Notes: generated from the letters alone by a model not told the origin. A DNA stretch of 12,979 nt from DASWVC01 sp036401335 (GCA_036401335.1 DASWVC010000358.1:1-12979), one strand, 5' to 3'. Positions 6,329-12,979 are shown, counted from the first letter of the stretch. Program-made: numbers and translations.

Positions 6329-7366
6329 ATGAACACTCCGCTTAAAACGTTGGCAGGTCCTGTCAAGCGACGTACCCAGGTTTGCACCACTCAACTGACT
6401 ATTCTGAAATCATTTTGCACGTGCGCGGCCTTGACGTTCGCGTTGGCGCAGGCCGGGTTGGCACAAACCGTGAGGGACGAAGCGCCGCAGATCGACGATT
6501 CTCGTGCCCCGTTTGTCTACGAAGTCAAGGCTGAGCTTCCTTCCACGCCCGAAGAACTGGCCGGCTATGTGTCCGCAACCTACCGGAATTCCACCGATGA
6601 GTTCCAGCAACACTCTCTGCTTGAGCGGATCAAACCCGTCATTGAGCGGCGAATCGCCGAAGCCAAGGCCGCCAGTCTGTTCATGGTCAAGATTGGGTTC
6701 ATGTTGCCGAAATACGAGTTCGACCGGCAAGGTTTCCGGACGTCACTGAATGAAAGTTCTTACGTTAATTTCAACAATTATACCTATTTTCTCAGATTCA
6801 CTAACTGGGCGGATCTCGATTTCATCCCATTCGAGGAGTCTAAAGCGCGGTACCTCGAACCGACGCTGCACGGCAACCGGCAGGCGACCCTTCGCATTTA
6901 CGGCATCCTGAAGGAGTGCCGGGAGGAGCCCATCAACGGCTCCGATAAAAAGGTGATTTATTTGGAGGCCACCAAGGCGGTCCTGGCGGTTGGACCGGAG
7001 AACCGGTTTGCTGGCCAAAAAATTATAAACTCGAATCCGGATGCCACGGGCACGCCGGTACCGTCTGCATCGACCGCCAGTGGGGCGCCACCGACATCAC
7101 CGTCCGACCTAGACGGTGTTTTGAGCACCGGTAACACTCAAAATATCGAGGACGACCCGCGCTATCGGTCGTCTGACGATCGTCTAAATCAGGTGTATTC
7201 AACCCTCCGTACGAGATTGTCTCCGGGTAGCCGGGACCAACTGAAGCAGCTCGAACGCAACTTCCTTAATCAACGCGAGCGGCTTAAAAATGATCCTGAA
7301 GCGTATTTCGCCTTTACCGAACAACAAATTGCTAAGCTGGAGGGGATGCTTAACGGAGCTAAGTAG
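6329..7366 (+). CDS. Secreted protein with C-terminal LprI-like domain
   Basis: The product has 345 residues. A hydrophobic stretch at about 24-46 (TILKSFCTCAALTFALAQAG, then LAQ) is a signal peptide or anchor preceded by an unusually long basic N-terminus; no other ATG lies close by, so 6329 is the best start. Residues about 60-230 form an alpha/beta domain that includes FMVKIGFMLPKYEFDRQGF and YVNFNNYTYFLRFTNW. That motif recalls the DUF4852-type exported domain, but I hold this loosely. A Pro/Thr/Ser linker follows (about 240-265). The last 70 residues (DDRLNQVYSTLRTRLSPGSR and DQLKQLERNFLNQRERL) match the LprI-type helical module, where N-x-V-Y and a downstream Arg-rich helix are characteristic. 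LprI proteins are known as lysozyme inhibitors in mycobacteria and are widespread envelope modules elsewhere. The four Cys of classical LprI are not evident, so inhibition of lysozyme is not assured. Confidence 0.82.
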   Translation: MNTPLKTLAGPVKRRTQVCTTQLTILKSFCTCAALTFALAQAGLAQTVRDEAPQIDDSRAPFVYEVKAELPSTPEELAGYVSATYRNSTDEFQQHSLLERIKPVIERRIAEAKAASLFMVKIGFMLPKYEFDRQGFRTSLNESSYVNFNNYTYFLRFTNWADLDFIPFEESKARYLEPTLHGNRQATLRIYGILKECREEPINGSDKKVIYLEATKAVLAVGPENRFAGQKIINSNPDATGTPVPSASTASGAPPTSPSDLDGVLSTGNTQNIEDDPRYRSSDDRLNQVYSTLRTRLSPGSRDQLKQLERNFLNQRERLKNDPEAYFAFTEQQIAKLEGMLNGAK

Positions 7367-7523
7367 CGGTTGTGCACTAACCACTAAGCGCTCGCCAGAC
7401 TCCTGCCGGTGCGAGCCCCGCGCCTTTAGGCCCAAAACGAAGTCCTTCCCGCTCCAGGCGCTTGCCCGGTTTGATCTTACTTTGATTTTGCGGACTGGGC
7501 TGTGACAGGAGCAAAAGATTGTT

Positions 7524-7690
7524 ATGAACGAGAAGAGTCCCTTTGGTCGGCGTTACGACCAGGGGTTCAAGGAGAAAGCGGTCACGCGGGTGCGTGGCGG
7601 CAAACCGCGTTAGTCGCCGCCGAATCCCACGGACTTTAGCCCTGGGAATGCGTCAAAACAAAGATTTCCTTAGCGCAGAATTTGCACCAA
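7524..7690 (+). pseudogene. IS3-type transposase OrfA relic
   Basis: From the ATG at 7524 the sequence reads MNEKSPFGRRYDQGFKEKAV then TRVRGGKPR and a TAG at 7611. Y-D-x-x-F-K-x-x-A-V-x-x-V-R-x-G is the start of the IS3-family OrfA helix-turn-helix protein. A shifted frame continues as ALVAAESHGL, a stop, then PWECVKTK, which corresponds to the usual VAxELGVSPxTLxxWV segment with stops and substitutions. Nothing recognisable as OrfB follows, and no terminal inverted repeats could be assigned. This is an old insertion fragment about 360 bp upstream of the conflict operon. Confidence 0.6.
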
Positions 7691-8049
7691 GTACACAATG
7701 AGTAACTTGCGCCTGGCGTTTCACCAGCTCTGCATCTACAACCCGGGAAGGTTGTTCATGCACGTTACCCATTATGACCTTTCTCGAACTTTTCAGACAT
7801 TCTGGACCAACCCGTGGGTTGGCGCACCCCTGGTTTGTGGTCCGTTACGGTAGGCGTATCGACATGATTTCTGCCGTTGAGGGCGAAAGGTTAGCAACGT
7901 CTCTTCGGTAAAATGCCAAGTGTTGCACCTAAGAAGCCTGAGGCCCTAGAAGTGCCGCTCGGCCGATGCACGCCCGTAAAAGCGCCGTGCTCATTTCATG
8001 AGCCGTTCCAGCCGGGTGGGCGCGATCGGATCGACCCTGGGCTTATGAA
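7691..8049. promoter_or_regulatory. Upstream region of the SIR2-TIR operon
   Basis: No gene is visible in these 360 bases. The region must contain the promoter of the operon starting at 8050 unless transcription comes from further upstream, but I could not find boxes at good spacing. It holds a short perfect hairpin (CCAACCC-GT-GGGTTGG, 7807-7822) and an inverted repeat whose right arm covers the start codon (described separately). Confidence 0.4.
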
Positions 8050-8055
8050 ATGAAC
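7989..8055 (+). promoter_or_regulatory. Inverted repeat covering the start codon of the SIR2-TIR gene
   Basis: GCTCATTTCATGAGC (7989-8003) is itself a hairpin (GCTCAT, TTC, ATGAGC) and also pairs at 13 of 15 positions with GCTTATGAAATGAAC (8041-8055), which includes the ATG at 8050. The two structures exclude each other. A two-codon frame (ATG AAA TGA) at 8045-8053 overlaps the true ATG. The start lacks a clear Shine-Dalgarno. Translation control by alternative stems, or a repressor operator, is a reasonable inference. Confidence 0.4.
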
Positions 8056-9441
8056 CCGATCGGGACTGATGACTTCTGGGACGACTTGCTCGATTTCATC
8101 GAACAGGACAAAGTCATCCCCATTATCGGTGAACGCGCCGTGACCTTCGGTGAAGCCGATGAACCATTCTACCCGTGGCTGAGCCGTGAGCTGGCTGCCC
8201 GACTGGGGGTTAATGAGGCGCGACTGCCCGAAGCTCCTAACCTCAATGACGTGGCCCGGGAGCACCTCTTGGCCGGGGGCGAACGCAACGCCCTATACAC
8301 CAAGCTCTCACGTATCTTGCGCGAGCGCTGCCCGGCGCCGGGTCCTACCCTGCGCCACTTGGCCAGTATCCGCACCTTCAATCTTTACCTCTCGACCACC
8401 TTTGACCCGCTGTTGGAGCGGGCCTTGAACGACGCGCGTTTTGGCGGGTCCGCGCAAACTCGCATCAAGGCCTTCTTCCCGGGCTCGGCCAGCAAAGACC
8501 TGCCGGCGCCCCGGGCGGAGTTGCCGGGCGTGACCCTTTATCATGTGCTGGGGAAGGCGTCGGTGGTCCAAGGGGAGTTTGTCGCCTGGGAGGAGGACCT
8601 GCTCGACTTCCTTTGCGAGCTGCCGCGGCATTTGTCGACCGATGTGATGAAGCATTTGGCCAGCGACTTGAAATCCCACGCGCTGCTGGCGCTGGGGCTC
8701 AACTTTTCGGACTGGCTGGTGCGGCTGTTTTTGCGGGTCACGCGCCAGGGTCCCCTTTCGCGCGTGTCGCTGGCCAGCTGGGTGGCTGAGGGGCCGCCCG
8801 GGGTTATACCCCAGAGCATGGTACTCTTTTTTGGGGGCGTGAGCCGCAGCATCCAGGTCATCGAGTGCGAGCTGGCCGCGTTTACCGCCGAGTTAGCCCG
8901 GCGCTGGGCTCAACGGCATCCGGCGACGGCTGACAGTGACGCCTTCCTCGGCGCCGAGGCCCGGGCAGGGTCTTCCGGGCCCCTCGGCTACGCCTTCATC
9001 AGCTACGCCCGCGAGGACGAGGCGGCCGCCCGCCAACTGGTCGAGGGCTTGAAGGTCCACGGCTGCGAGGTCTATTTTGACCGCGAGCGGCTCGGGCCGG
9101 GCATGAACTTTCATTACCAGCTGCAGGACCAGGTGCGCAAACATTGCGCGCTGTTCATTTCGGTGATTTCACCAGCCACCGAAGAGGCAGTGGGCGAGAA
9201 TTACTTCCGGCGCGAGCGTTACTGGGCGTCGCTGCGGGCCGAAGGGTATTCGGATGCGGAGCGCGGGGAGTTTTACCTGCCGGTGCTGGTTCACCCGAGC
9301 GCGCCGCGCTCGCCACGGCAGGAGCCGCGTATCTTTGCGGGCTGCCAATGGACTCACCTGCCGGGTGGGGTAATATCACCGGCGTTCGGTCAACGGGTGG
9401 CGGCACTGCATCGCAAATACCGGGGCACGGTCAAGCCATGA
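8050..9441 (+). CDS. SIR2-like domain / TIR domain fusion protein
   Basis: The product has 463 residues and no signal peptide or membrane helix. Residues about 1-285 resemble the SIR2-like NAD-binding domain of conflict systems: VIPIIGERAV (22-31, in place of the usual GxGxS loop), LYLSTTFDPLLERAL (112-126), TLYHVLGKAS (162-171) and LGLNFSDWLVRLFLR (215-229). Where TTNYD is normal, the sequence has STTFD, so the catalytic Asn is replaced by Thr117; His165 may be the retained His. A linker (about 286-312) leads to a TIR domain (about 314-435): YAFISYAREDEAAARQL, GCEVYFDRERLGPGMNF, CALFISVISPATEEA and YFRRERYW. Glu389 in this last motif is the candidate catalytic Glu of TIR NADases. Its stop overlaps the next gene's start (ATGA), so the protein very likely works with the STAND NTPase. 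The probable role is an NAD-directed effector; a signalling TIR is the alternative. Confidence 0.92.
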   Translation: MNPIGTDDFWDDLLDFIEQDKVIPIIGERAVTFGEADEPFYPWLSRELAARLGVNEARLPEAPNLNDVAREHLLAGGERNALYTKLSRILRERCPAPGPTLRHLASIRTFNLYLSTTFDPLLERALNDARFGGSAQTRIKAFFPGSASKDLPAPRAELPGVTLYHVLGKASVVQGEFVAWEEDLLDFLCELPRHLSTDVMKHLASDLKSHALLALGLNFSDWLVRLFLRVTRQGPLSRVSLASWVAEGPPGVIPQSMVLFFGGVSRSIQVIECELAAFTAELARRWAQRHPATADSDAFLGAEARAGSSGPLGYAFISYAREDEAAARQLVEGLKVHGCEVYFDRERLGPGMNFHYQLQDQVRKHCALFISVISPATEEAVGENYFRRERYWASLRAEGYSDAERGEFYLPVLVHPSAPRSPRQEPRIFAGCQWTHLPGGVISPAFGQRVAALHRKYRGTVKP

Positions 9442-11369
9442 GCGTTGCGGAGTCCACCGTCCCGGCCGTCAGTCCCGAGTCGCCCTGGCTGGGGTTGCGT
9501 CCCTTCAACGAAGCGGCACGCCCGTATTTCTTTGGCCGGGAGACGGAGGTGCATGACTTGTTTCAGCGGGTGGCGAACAAGCCGCTCACCGTGCTCTTTG
9601 GCCAGTCGGGGCTGGGCAAGACCTCGCTGGTGCAAGCGGCGCTGGTGCCGCGGCTGCGCGAAGCGGGCTTTGTGCCCGTGGTGCTACGGCTGAATATTGC
9701 TGGCGGGGCCTCGTCGCTGCTGGTGCAGCTGGTCCAGGGGCTAGTGGCCGCCCTGGCGCCCGCGCTTCCGGGCTTGGCCGAGCAAGTTGACGGATTGCCA
9801 GTAAAGCCCGCGACGGCCTGGCTGCTCTGCCATGACCCGCGCTTCGGATTGATCGCGCCGGGGGCTGCGCGCCCGGTGTTGGTGCTGGACCAATTTGAGG
9901 AGGTTTTCACCCTGGGCCAAGCCACCGCGGAGCGCCGGGTAGACGCGGCGGAGTTCTTGGGCGGGCTGGCCGACCTGGTGGAGAACCGGGTGCCGGACGC
10001 GCTACGGGCGCGGCTGGAGGTTGATGAGGACTTAGCCGACCGGCTTGACTACGCGGCCCGCTCGCTGAAGGTGCTGTTGTCCTTGCGCGAGGATTTCCTG
10101 CCGTGGCTGGAGCGCCAGCGGGACCAGATGCCCTCACTGATGGACAACCGCTTCGAGCTGCGGCTGTTGACCGGCCCGCAGGCGCTCCAAGCCGTGTGGG
10201 AGCCGGGCCGGCTCCGCTGCCAAGTGCGGCCGGAGGCGGTGCCGATCGTCTCCGAGGCGACCGCGGGTGCGATCGTGCGCTTCGTGGCGGGGGCGGCGCC
10301 CGAGGTTCCCCTGGCCGAGATCGACGCGGTGCCGCCCTTGCTGAGCCTCTTGTGCGCGGAGCTCAACGAACAACGGCTGGCGGCCGGCGAGGCCCTCATC
10401 CGGCCCGAACAACTCGAGGGCCGGGCCGAGGACATCCTGGGCCAGTTTTACGAACGCACCCTGGCCGGGGCGCCCGGCGCGGTGCGGGCCTTCGTCGAGG
10501 ACCGCCTGCTGAGCGCGCAGGGCTTTCGGGAGAGCATCACCCTGGACACCGCCACCCACGAGCTGGCGCAAGCCGGTCTGAGCGGCACCGGGGCGGCCGA
10601 GGCCATTGCGCGGCTGGTGGACGCGCGGCTGTTGACGAGCGAGGAGCGCGGGGGCGTACGACGCATCGAGCTGACCCATGACGTACTGACTGGGGTGGCC
10701 CGCCGCAGCCGGGATGCTCGGCATGAACGAGAGGCCGCGGCACGGCGGAGGCGCCGGGCTCGATCTGTTGGGTTGATCGTGGGTTTGGCGCTGCTCATCG
10801 CGGGCGTGGCGGTGCTGCTGGCCATTGTGGCGATGAATGAAAGGGCAGCGGCTTTGAACGCGAAACACGATGCGGAAGCCAAGAACCTCGCGCTGGGGTC
10901 GTTGCTCATTAATTTGGGCGTCTTATACGCGAAAGACCGAGGGGTGACCCAAGACTATGCTCAAGCGCTCGATTGGTTTCGAAAGGCCGCGACGGCCGGC
11001 CGTGCGGATGGAATGCTGTATCTGGGAGTGATGTATGATAATGGTTGGGGCGTGGCCAAGGATGTCACTCAAGCGCACGATTGGTACCGGAAAGCCGCCA
11101 AAGCCGGCAGTGTGGCTGCGATGAACAACCTGGGCAATTTGTACTACTATGGCCGAGGGGTGACCCAGGACTATGCTCAAGCGCGCGATTGGTTCCAAAA
11201 GGCCGCGGCGGCCGGCGAGCCGTCCGCCATGTGCAATTTGGGCGGCCTGTACGAGAAGGGTTTGGGCGTGGCCCAGGACTACGCCCAAGCGCGCGATTGG
11301 TACCGGAAAGCCGTTACGGCCGGCGACGATACTGCCAGGGAGGGCCTCTCGCGGCTGTCTTCGAAGTAG
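9438..11369 (+). CDS. nSTAND1-type NTPase with transmembrane helix and Sel1 repeats
   Basis: I start at the ATG at 9438 because it overlaps the previous stop (ATGA) and lies just before the conserved nSTAND1 opening SPWLGLRPFNEAARPYFFGR. The product has 643 residues. Walker A is GQSGLGKTS (55-63), Walker B VLVLDQFEEVF (147-157), and LLSLREDFLPWL (213-224) is the sensor-like arginine segment. The helical and winged-helix part ends with ELTHDVLTGV (411-420), a typical STAND motif. A very basic stretch (RHEREAAARRRRRAR, 428-442) precedes one transmembrane helix (444-466). Four 36-residue Sel1 repeats fill about 487-630. By the positive-inside rule the NTPase is cytoplasmic and the Sel1 repeats are outside. 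STAND proteins are ATP-driven switches that oligomerise after their repeat region binds a trigger. The effectors are probably the flanking genes, since no effector domain is fused here. WD40 repeats are the commoner partner of nSTAND1. Confidence 0.93.
   Translation: MSVAESTVPAVSPESPWLGLRPFNEAARPYFFGRETEVHDLFQRVANKPLTVLFGQSGLGKTSLVQAALVPRLREAGFVPVVLRLNIAGGASSLLVQLVQGLVAALAPALPGLAEQVDGLPVKPATAWLLCHDPRFGLIAPGAARPVLVLDQFEEVFTLGQATAERRVDAAEFLGGLADLVENRVPDALRARLEVDEDLADRLDYAARSLKVLLSLREDFLPWLERQRDQMPSLMDNRFELRLLTGPQALQAVWEPGRLRCQVRPEAVPIVSEATAGAIVRFVAGAAPEVPLAEIDAVPPLLSLLCAELNEQRLAAGEALIRPEQLEGRAEDILGQFYERTLAGAPGAVRAFVEDRLLSAQGFRESITLDTATHELAQAGLSGTGAAEAIARLVDARLLTSEERGGVRRIELTHDVLTGVARRSRDARHEREAAARRRRRARSVGLIVGLALLIAGVAVLLAIVAMNERAAALNAKHDAEAKNLALGSLLINLGVLYAKDRGVTQDYAQALDWFRKAATAGRADGMLYLGVMYDNGWGVAKDVTQAHDWYRKAAKAGSVAAMNNLGNLYYYGRGVTQDYAQARDWFQKAAAAGEPSAMCNLGGLYEKGLGVAQDYAQARDWYRKAVTAGDDTAREGLSRLSSK
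10767..10835 (+). other. Transmembrane helix coding segment of the STAND protein
   Basis: Residues 444-466 (VGLIVGLALLIAGVAVLLAI then VAM) are uninterrupted hydrophobic sequence, directly preceded by RRRRRARS. This marks an N-in, C-out single-pass anchor between the NTPase and the Sel1 repeats. Confidence 0.85.
10896..11327 (+). repeat. Four tandem Sel1 repeats (108-bp period)
   Basis: Four units of 36 codons follow one another. Each has the Sel1 pattern A-x-x-x-L-G-x-x-Y-x-x-G-x-G-V-x-x-D-x-x-x-A-x-x-W-x-x-K-A-A-x-A-G. Units 1, 3 and 4 share VTQDYAQA or VAQDYAQA and are close at DNA level, while unit 2 is more diverged (VAKDVTQAHDWYRKAAKAG). The high nucleotide similarity suggests recent expansion and possible unit-number variation between strains. 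Confidence 0.9.
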
Positions 11370-11487
11370 GGACGCTCTTGCAGCCCCTGCGGATTACCGG
11401 GCGACCCATTACAAAAAACCCAGCATGCAACGTCAATAAACAGGCGCTTTCGTAGCACGATAACCTCCCTTCTCTCTCCTTGATCCG

Positions 11488-12624
11488 GTGGAAACGTTGC
11501 AGGAAACTCTCCAGACCGAAACCAAGCGCATCCTGGCGTTAGACGGCGGCGGCCTTCGGGTGTTTTTCACCTTGGAAGTGCTCGACCGGGTGGAAGCGCT
11601 GCTGCGACGGCGTTTGGGGCGTCCCGAGGCCGTGCTGGCGGACCACTTTGACCTGATCGCAGGCACCAGCACCGGGGCCATTTTGGGCGCGTTCCTGGCG
11701 TGGGGGTTGTCCATCGCTCAAATCAAAACCCTTTATCAGGGCATGGCCGTGAAGGTGTTTCGCCCCTACCGCAACCCGCTCCAATGGTTGCGCAACCGCT
11801 ACGCGGCCGAAACCCTGTCCAAAGTGTTGCGCGATTTCTTCGTGGAAGAAGGCCCGCCGGACCGGCGTGAAGCCACGCTGGGCAGCCCGTTGTTGCGGAC
11901 CCTGTTTTTGGCCGTGCTGCGCAATGCGTCTACCGGTTCGGCCTGGCCGCTGTGCAGCCACCCGGCTTTGAAGTACAACGCGCGGGAGCGTCCCAATTGC
12001 AACTTGGACTTGCCGCTGTGGCGCATCGTCCGGGCGAGCACCGCCGCCCCGACCTTCTTTGCGCCCGAACGCATCCGGACGGGAGAAAGCACCTTTCAGT
12101 TTGTGGATGGCGGCGTGACGCCCTACAACAACCCGGCCTTGATCGCCGCCTTGATGGTCACCGAGCCCTGCTTCAACATTCGGTGGCCCAGCGGGGAAGA
12201 TCGCCTTTACGTGCTGTCGGTCGGCACCGGGCGCACTCGCGTGCGCTACGCCAACGCGGGCGGTGGTTGGGAGCTGGCCTTGCCGGCGGTCGTTTCCAAG
12301 ACCATCACGGCATTAATTGAAGGTTCCACGCAGCAACAGGATTTCCTGTGTCGGGTGATGGGCCGCTGCCTGCACGGGCCGCTCATCGACCGTGAGGTGG
12401 GCGAACTCATCGAACCAACCCCGTTTTCCAACGGACCACCCTCGCCGCCGCGCCGCTTTACTTACGTGCGCTACAACACCGATTTCGGTTCGCCCGAGTT
12501 CGCCCCGGTGTTGAGCAAGTACGGCGGCGATGTGCCGATGGATTTGCCGTCGCTGATCCCGGCCTTTCGAGCGCTGGGGCAACGTTACGCGCAGGCTGAA
12601 GTCCACGAAGGGCACCTCAAGTGA
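11488..12624 (+). CDS. Patatin-like phospholipase
   Basis: The product has 378 residues and no signal peptide. All three patatin hallmarks are present: the oxyanion loop DGGGLR (19-24), the nucleophile elbow GTSTG (59-63, Ser61) and the Asp of VDGG (Asp207), giving a Ser-Asp dyad. NASTGSAWPL and IVRASTAAPTFFAPE are typical of the CapV-like and broader bacterial patatin group. Such enzymes hydrolyse acyl chains of membrane phospholipids and act as abortive effectors in several antiphage systems. The GTG at 11488 is the first start after an in-frame stop at 11461, but it lacks a good Shine-Dalgarno; a TTG at 11497 is possible. It lies 118 bases after the STAND gene on the same strand, so it is probably co-transcribed, though this is less certain than for the first two genes. 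It has no cyclic-nucleotide synthase beside it, so a CBASS role is unlikely. Confidence 0.9.
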   Translation: METLQETLQTETKRILALDGGGLRVFFTLEVLDRVEALLRRRLGRPEAVLADHFDLIAGTSTGAILGAFLAWGLSIAQIKTLYQGMAVKVFRPYRNPLQWLRNRYAAETLSKVLRDFFVEEGPPDRREATLGSPLLRTLFLAVLRNASTGSAWPLCSHPALKYNARERPNCNLDLPLWRIVRASTAAPTFFAPERIRTGESTFQFVDGGVTPYNNPALIAALMVTEPCFNIRWPSGEDRLYVLSVGTGRTRVRYANAGGGWELALPAVVSKTITALIEGSTQQQDFLCRVMGRCLHGPLIDREVGELIEPTPFSNGPPSPPRRFTYVRYNTDFGSPEFAPVLSKYGGDVPMDLPSLIPAFRALGQRYAQAEVHEGHLK

Positions 12625-12664
12625 AAGGCCCTGCCCGGCTCGGCCGCGCCCCATGGTCCGAAGC

Positions 12665-12979
12665 TTACACGTCGAAGACGTTTTTGGAGTATAGCACCGA
12701 CCAATCGGCGACTTCGTCTGCCATGATGCGGGCGCATGACTCTGCAAAAAGCAAACCTTCGGTGGCCCACCCCCCTTCGTCCCCGTCCGGGTTGTTCCGG
12801 GCTTCCCGCATCCTCTCCAATAGCTTTTGAGCCGCAGCGGACCGCTCAAAGAGCAGTCCCGCCATGACCTTGGACCGCTCGGCCAAACGGTCGCATTCCG
12901 ATTGGAACCGCACGCCGTTCAGGCTGGCAACCGCGGCCGGCAAAAGCGCCGTGAGGGGCACCAACAACGCGGTGAGAAC
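12665..12979 (-). CDS. SLATT-like membrane protein, C-terminal part (5' truncated)
   Basis: The minus strand is open from the right edge to a stop at 12665, so the start lies outside the window. The visible 104 residues begin with a hydrophobic helix (VLTALLVPLTALLPAAVASL), then a long amphipathic helix (VRFQSECDRLAERSKVMAGL, continuing to AQKLLERMREARNNPD) and a closing segment RIMADEVADWSVLY. A transmembrane helix followed by a helix of the type F-x-x-x-x-x-x-L-A-x-x, and a C-terminal E-x-x-x-W motif, is how SLATT and DUF4231 proteins end. Those are two-helix membrane proteins predicted to form pores as effectors in nucleotide-second-messenger and other conflict systems. It converges on the patatin gene with 40 bases between stops, so it is probably not in the same operon. 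The family call rests on pattern only. Confidence 0.6.
   Translation of the reverse strand, partial: VLTALLVPLTALLPAAVASLNGVRFQSECDRLAERSKVMAGLLFERSAAAQKLLERMREARNNPDGDEGGWATEGLLFAESCARIMADEVADWSVLYSKNVFDV

Noticed and set aside
9144..9437. A possible 98-codon N-terminal extension of the STAND protein
   Set aside because: It lies wholly inside the TIR coding region in another frame and has shadow composition; the ATG at 9438 with ATGA overlap precedes the conserved nSTAND1 opening.
10134..10868. A 244-codon minus-strand open frame
   Set aside because: It is opposite the well-supported STAND gene in GC-rich DNA, where long antisense frames are common, and it shows no recognisable motif.
10896..11327. 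Regularly spaced repeats as a CRISPR array
   Set aside because: The 108-bp period is in frame and encodes Sel1 units; there are no short direct repeats with unrelated spacers and no cas genes.
11488..12624. The patatin as a CBASS effector (CapV)
   Set aside because: No CD-NTase, Cap2 or Cap3 gene is visible beside it, so the STAND operon is the better context, though a synthase outside the window cannot be excluded.
12313..12849. A 178-codon minus-strand open frame
   Set aside because: It is antisense to the end of the patatin gene and out of frame with the SLATT-like gene that better explains the minus strand.
1..12979. tRNA, rRNA or a phage attachment site
   Set aside because: I found no cloverleaf-like segment, conserved rRNA stretch or flanking direct repeat that I could support by eye.

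Overview
The window is a bacterial chromosome segment. GC-rich coding DNA, secreted YceI, LPP20-like and LprI-like proteins, and a STAND/TIR/SIR2/patatin conflict locus would fit a soil Verrucomicrobiota, Acidobacteriota or Planctomycetota. That is an inference; no marker gene fixes the phylum.

Layout. (1) 1-540: the 3' part of a secreted YceI-family lipid-binding protein, cut by the left edge. (2) 541-2215: a gene-poor stretch with minus-strand debris: a small ORF pair with a strong Shine-Dalgarno, a frameshifted Uma2-type nuclease relic, and hairpin-forming GC-rich DNA. (3) 2216-5245: four plus-strand genes for signal-peptide proteins of FlgT/LPP20-like character; the third looks frameshifted. 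(4) 5246-6328: the relic of a TIR-Sel1 protein, then decayed sequence. (5) 6329-7366: a secreted protein with a C-terminal LprI-like domain. (6) 7367-8049: mostly non-coding, with an IS3-type OrfA relic and hairpins. (7) 8050-12624: the most interesting part, three co-directional genes: a SIR2-like/TIR fusion, a membrane-anchored nSTAND1-type NTPase with Sel1 repeats, and a patatin-like phospholipase. (8) 12665-12979: the 3' end of a convergent gene resembling the C-terminus of SLATT-type two-helix membrane proteins, cut by the right edge.

How the genes may work together. The first two operon genes overlap by ATGA, so they are probably translated together. By analogy with STAND-based antiphage systems, the NTPase would be the sensor and switch, with Sel1 repeats as the sensing part. 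The TIR protein would be an NAD-targeting effector and the patatin a membrane-lipid-degrading effector. The SIR2-like domain has Thr where the catalytic Asn is expected, so it may be a regulator or scaffold. A strongly basic stretch before the transmembrane helix predicts that the Sel1 repeats lie outside the cytoplasm, which would be unusual for an Avs-like sensor. A dead TIR-Sel1 gene 2.3 kb upstream has a Sel1 unit nearly identical in DNA to the last one in the operon, which points to local duplication and turnover. I recognise the parts but not this exact combination as a described system.
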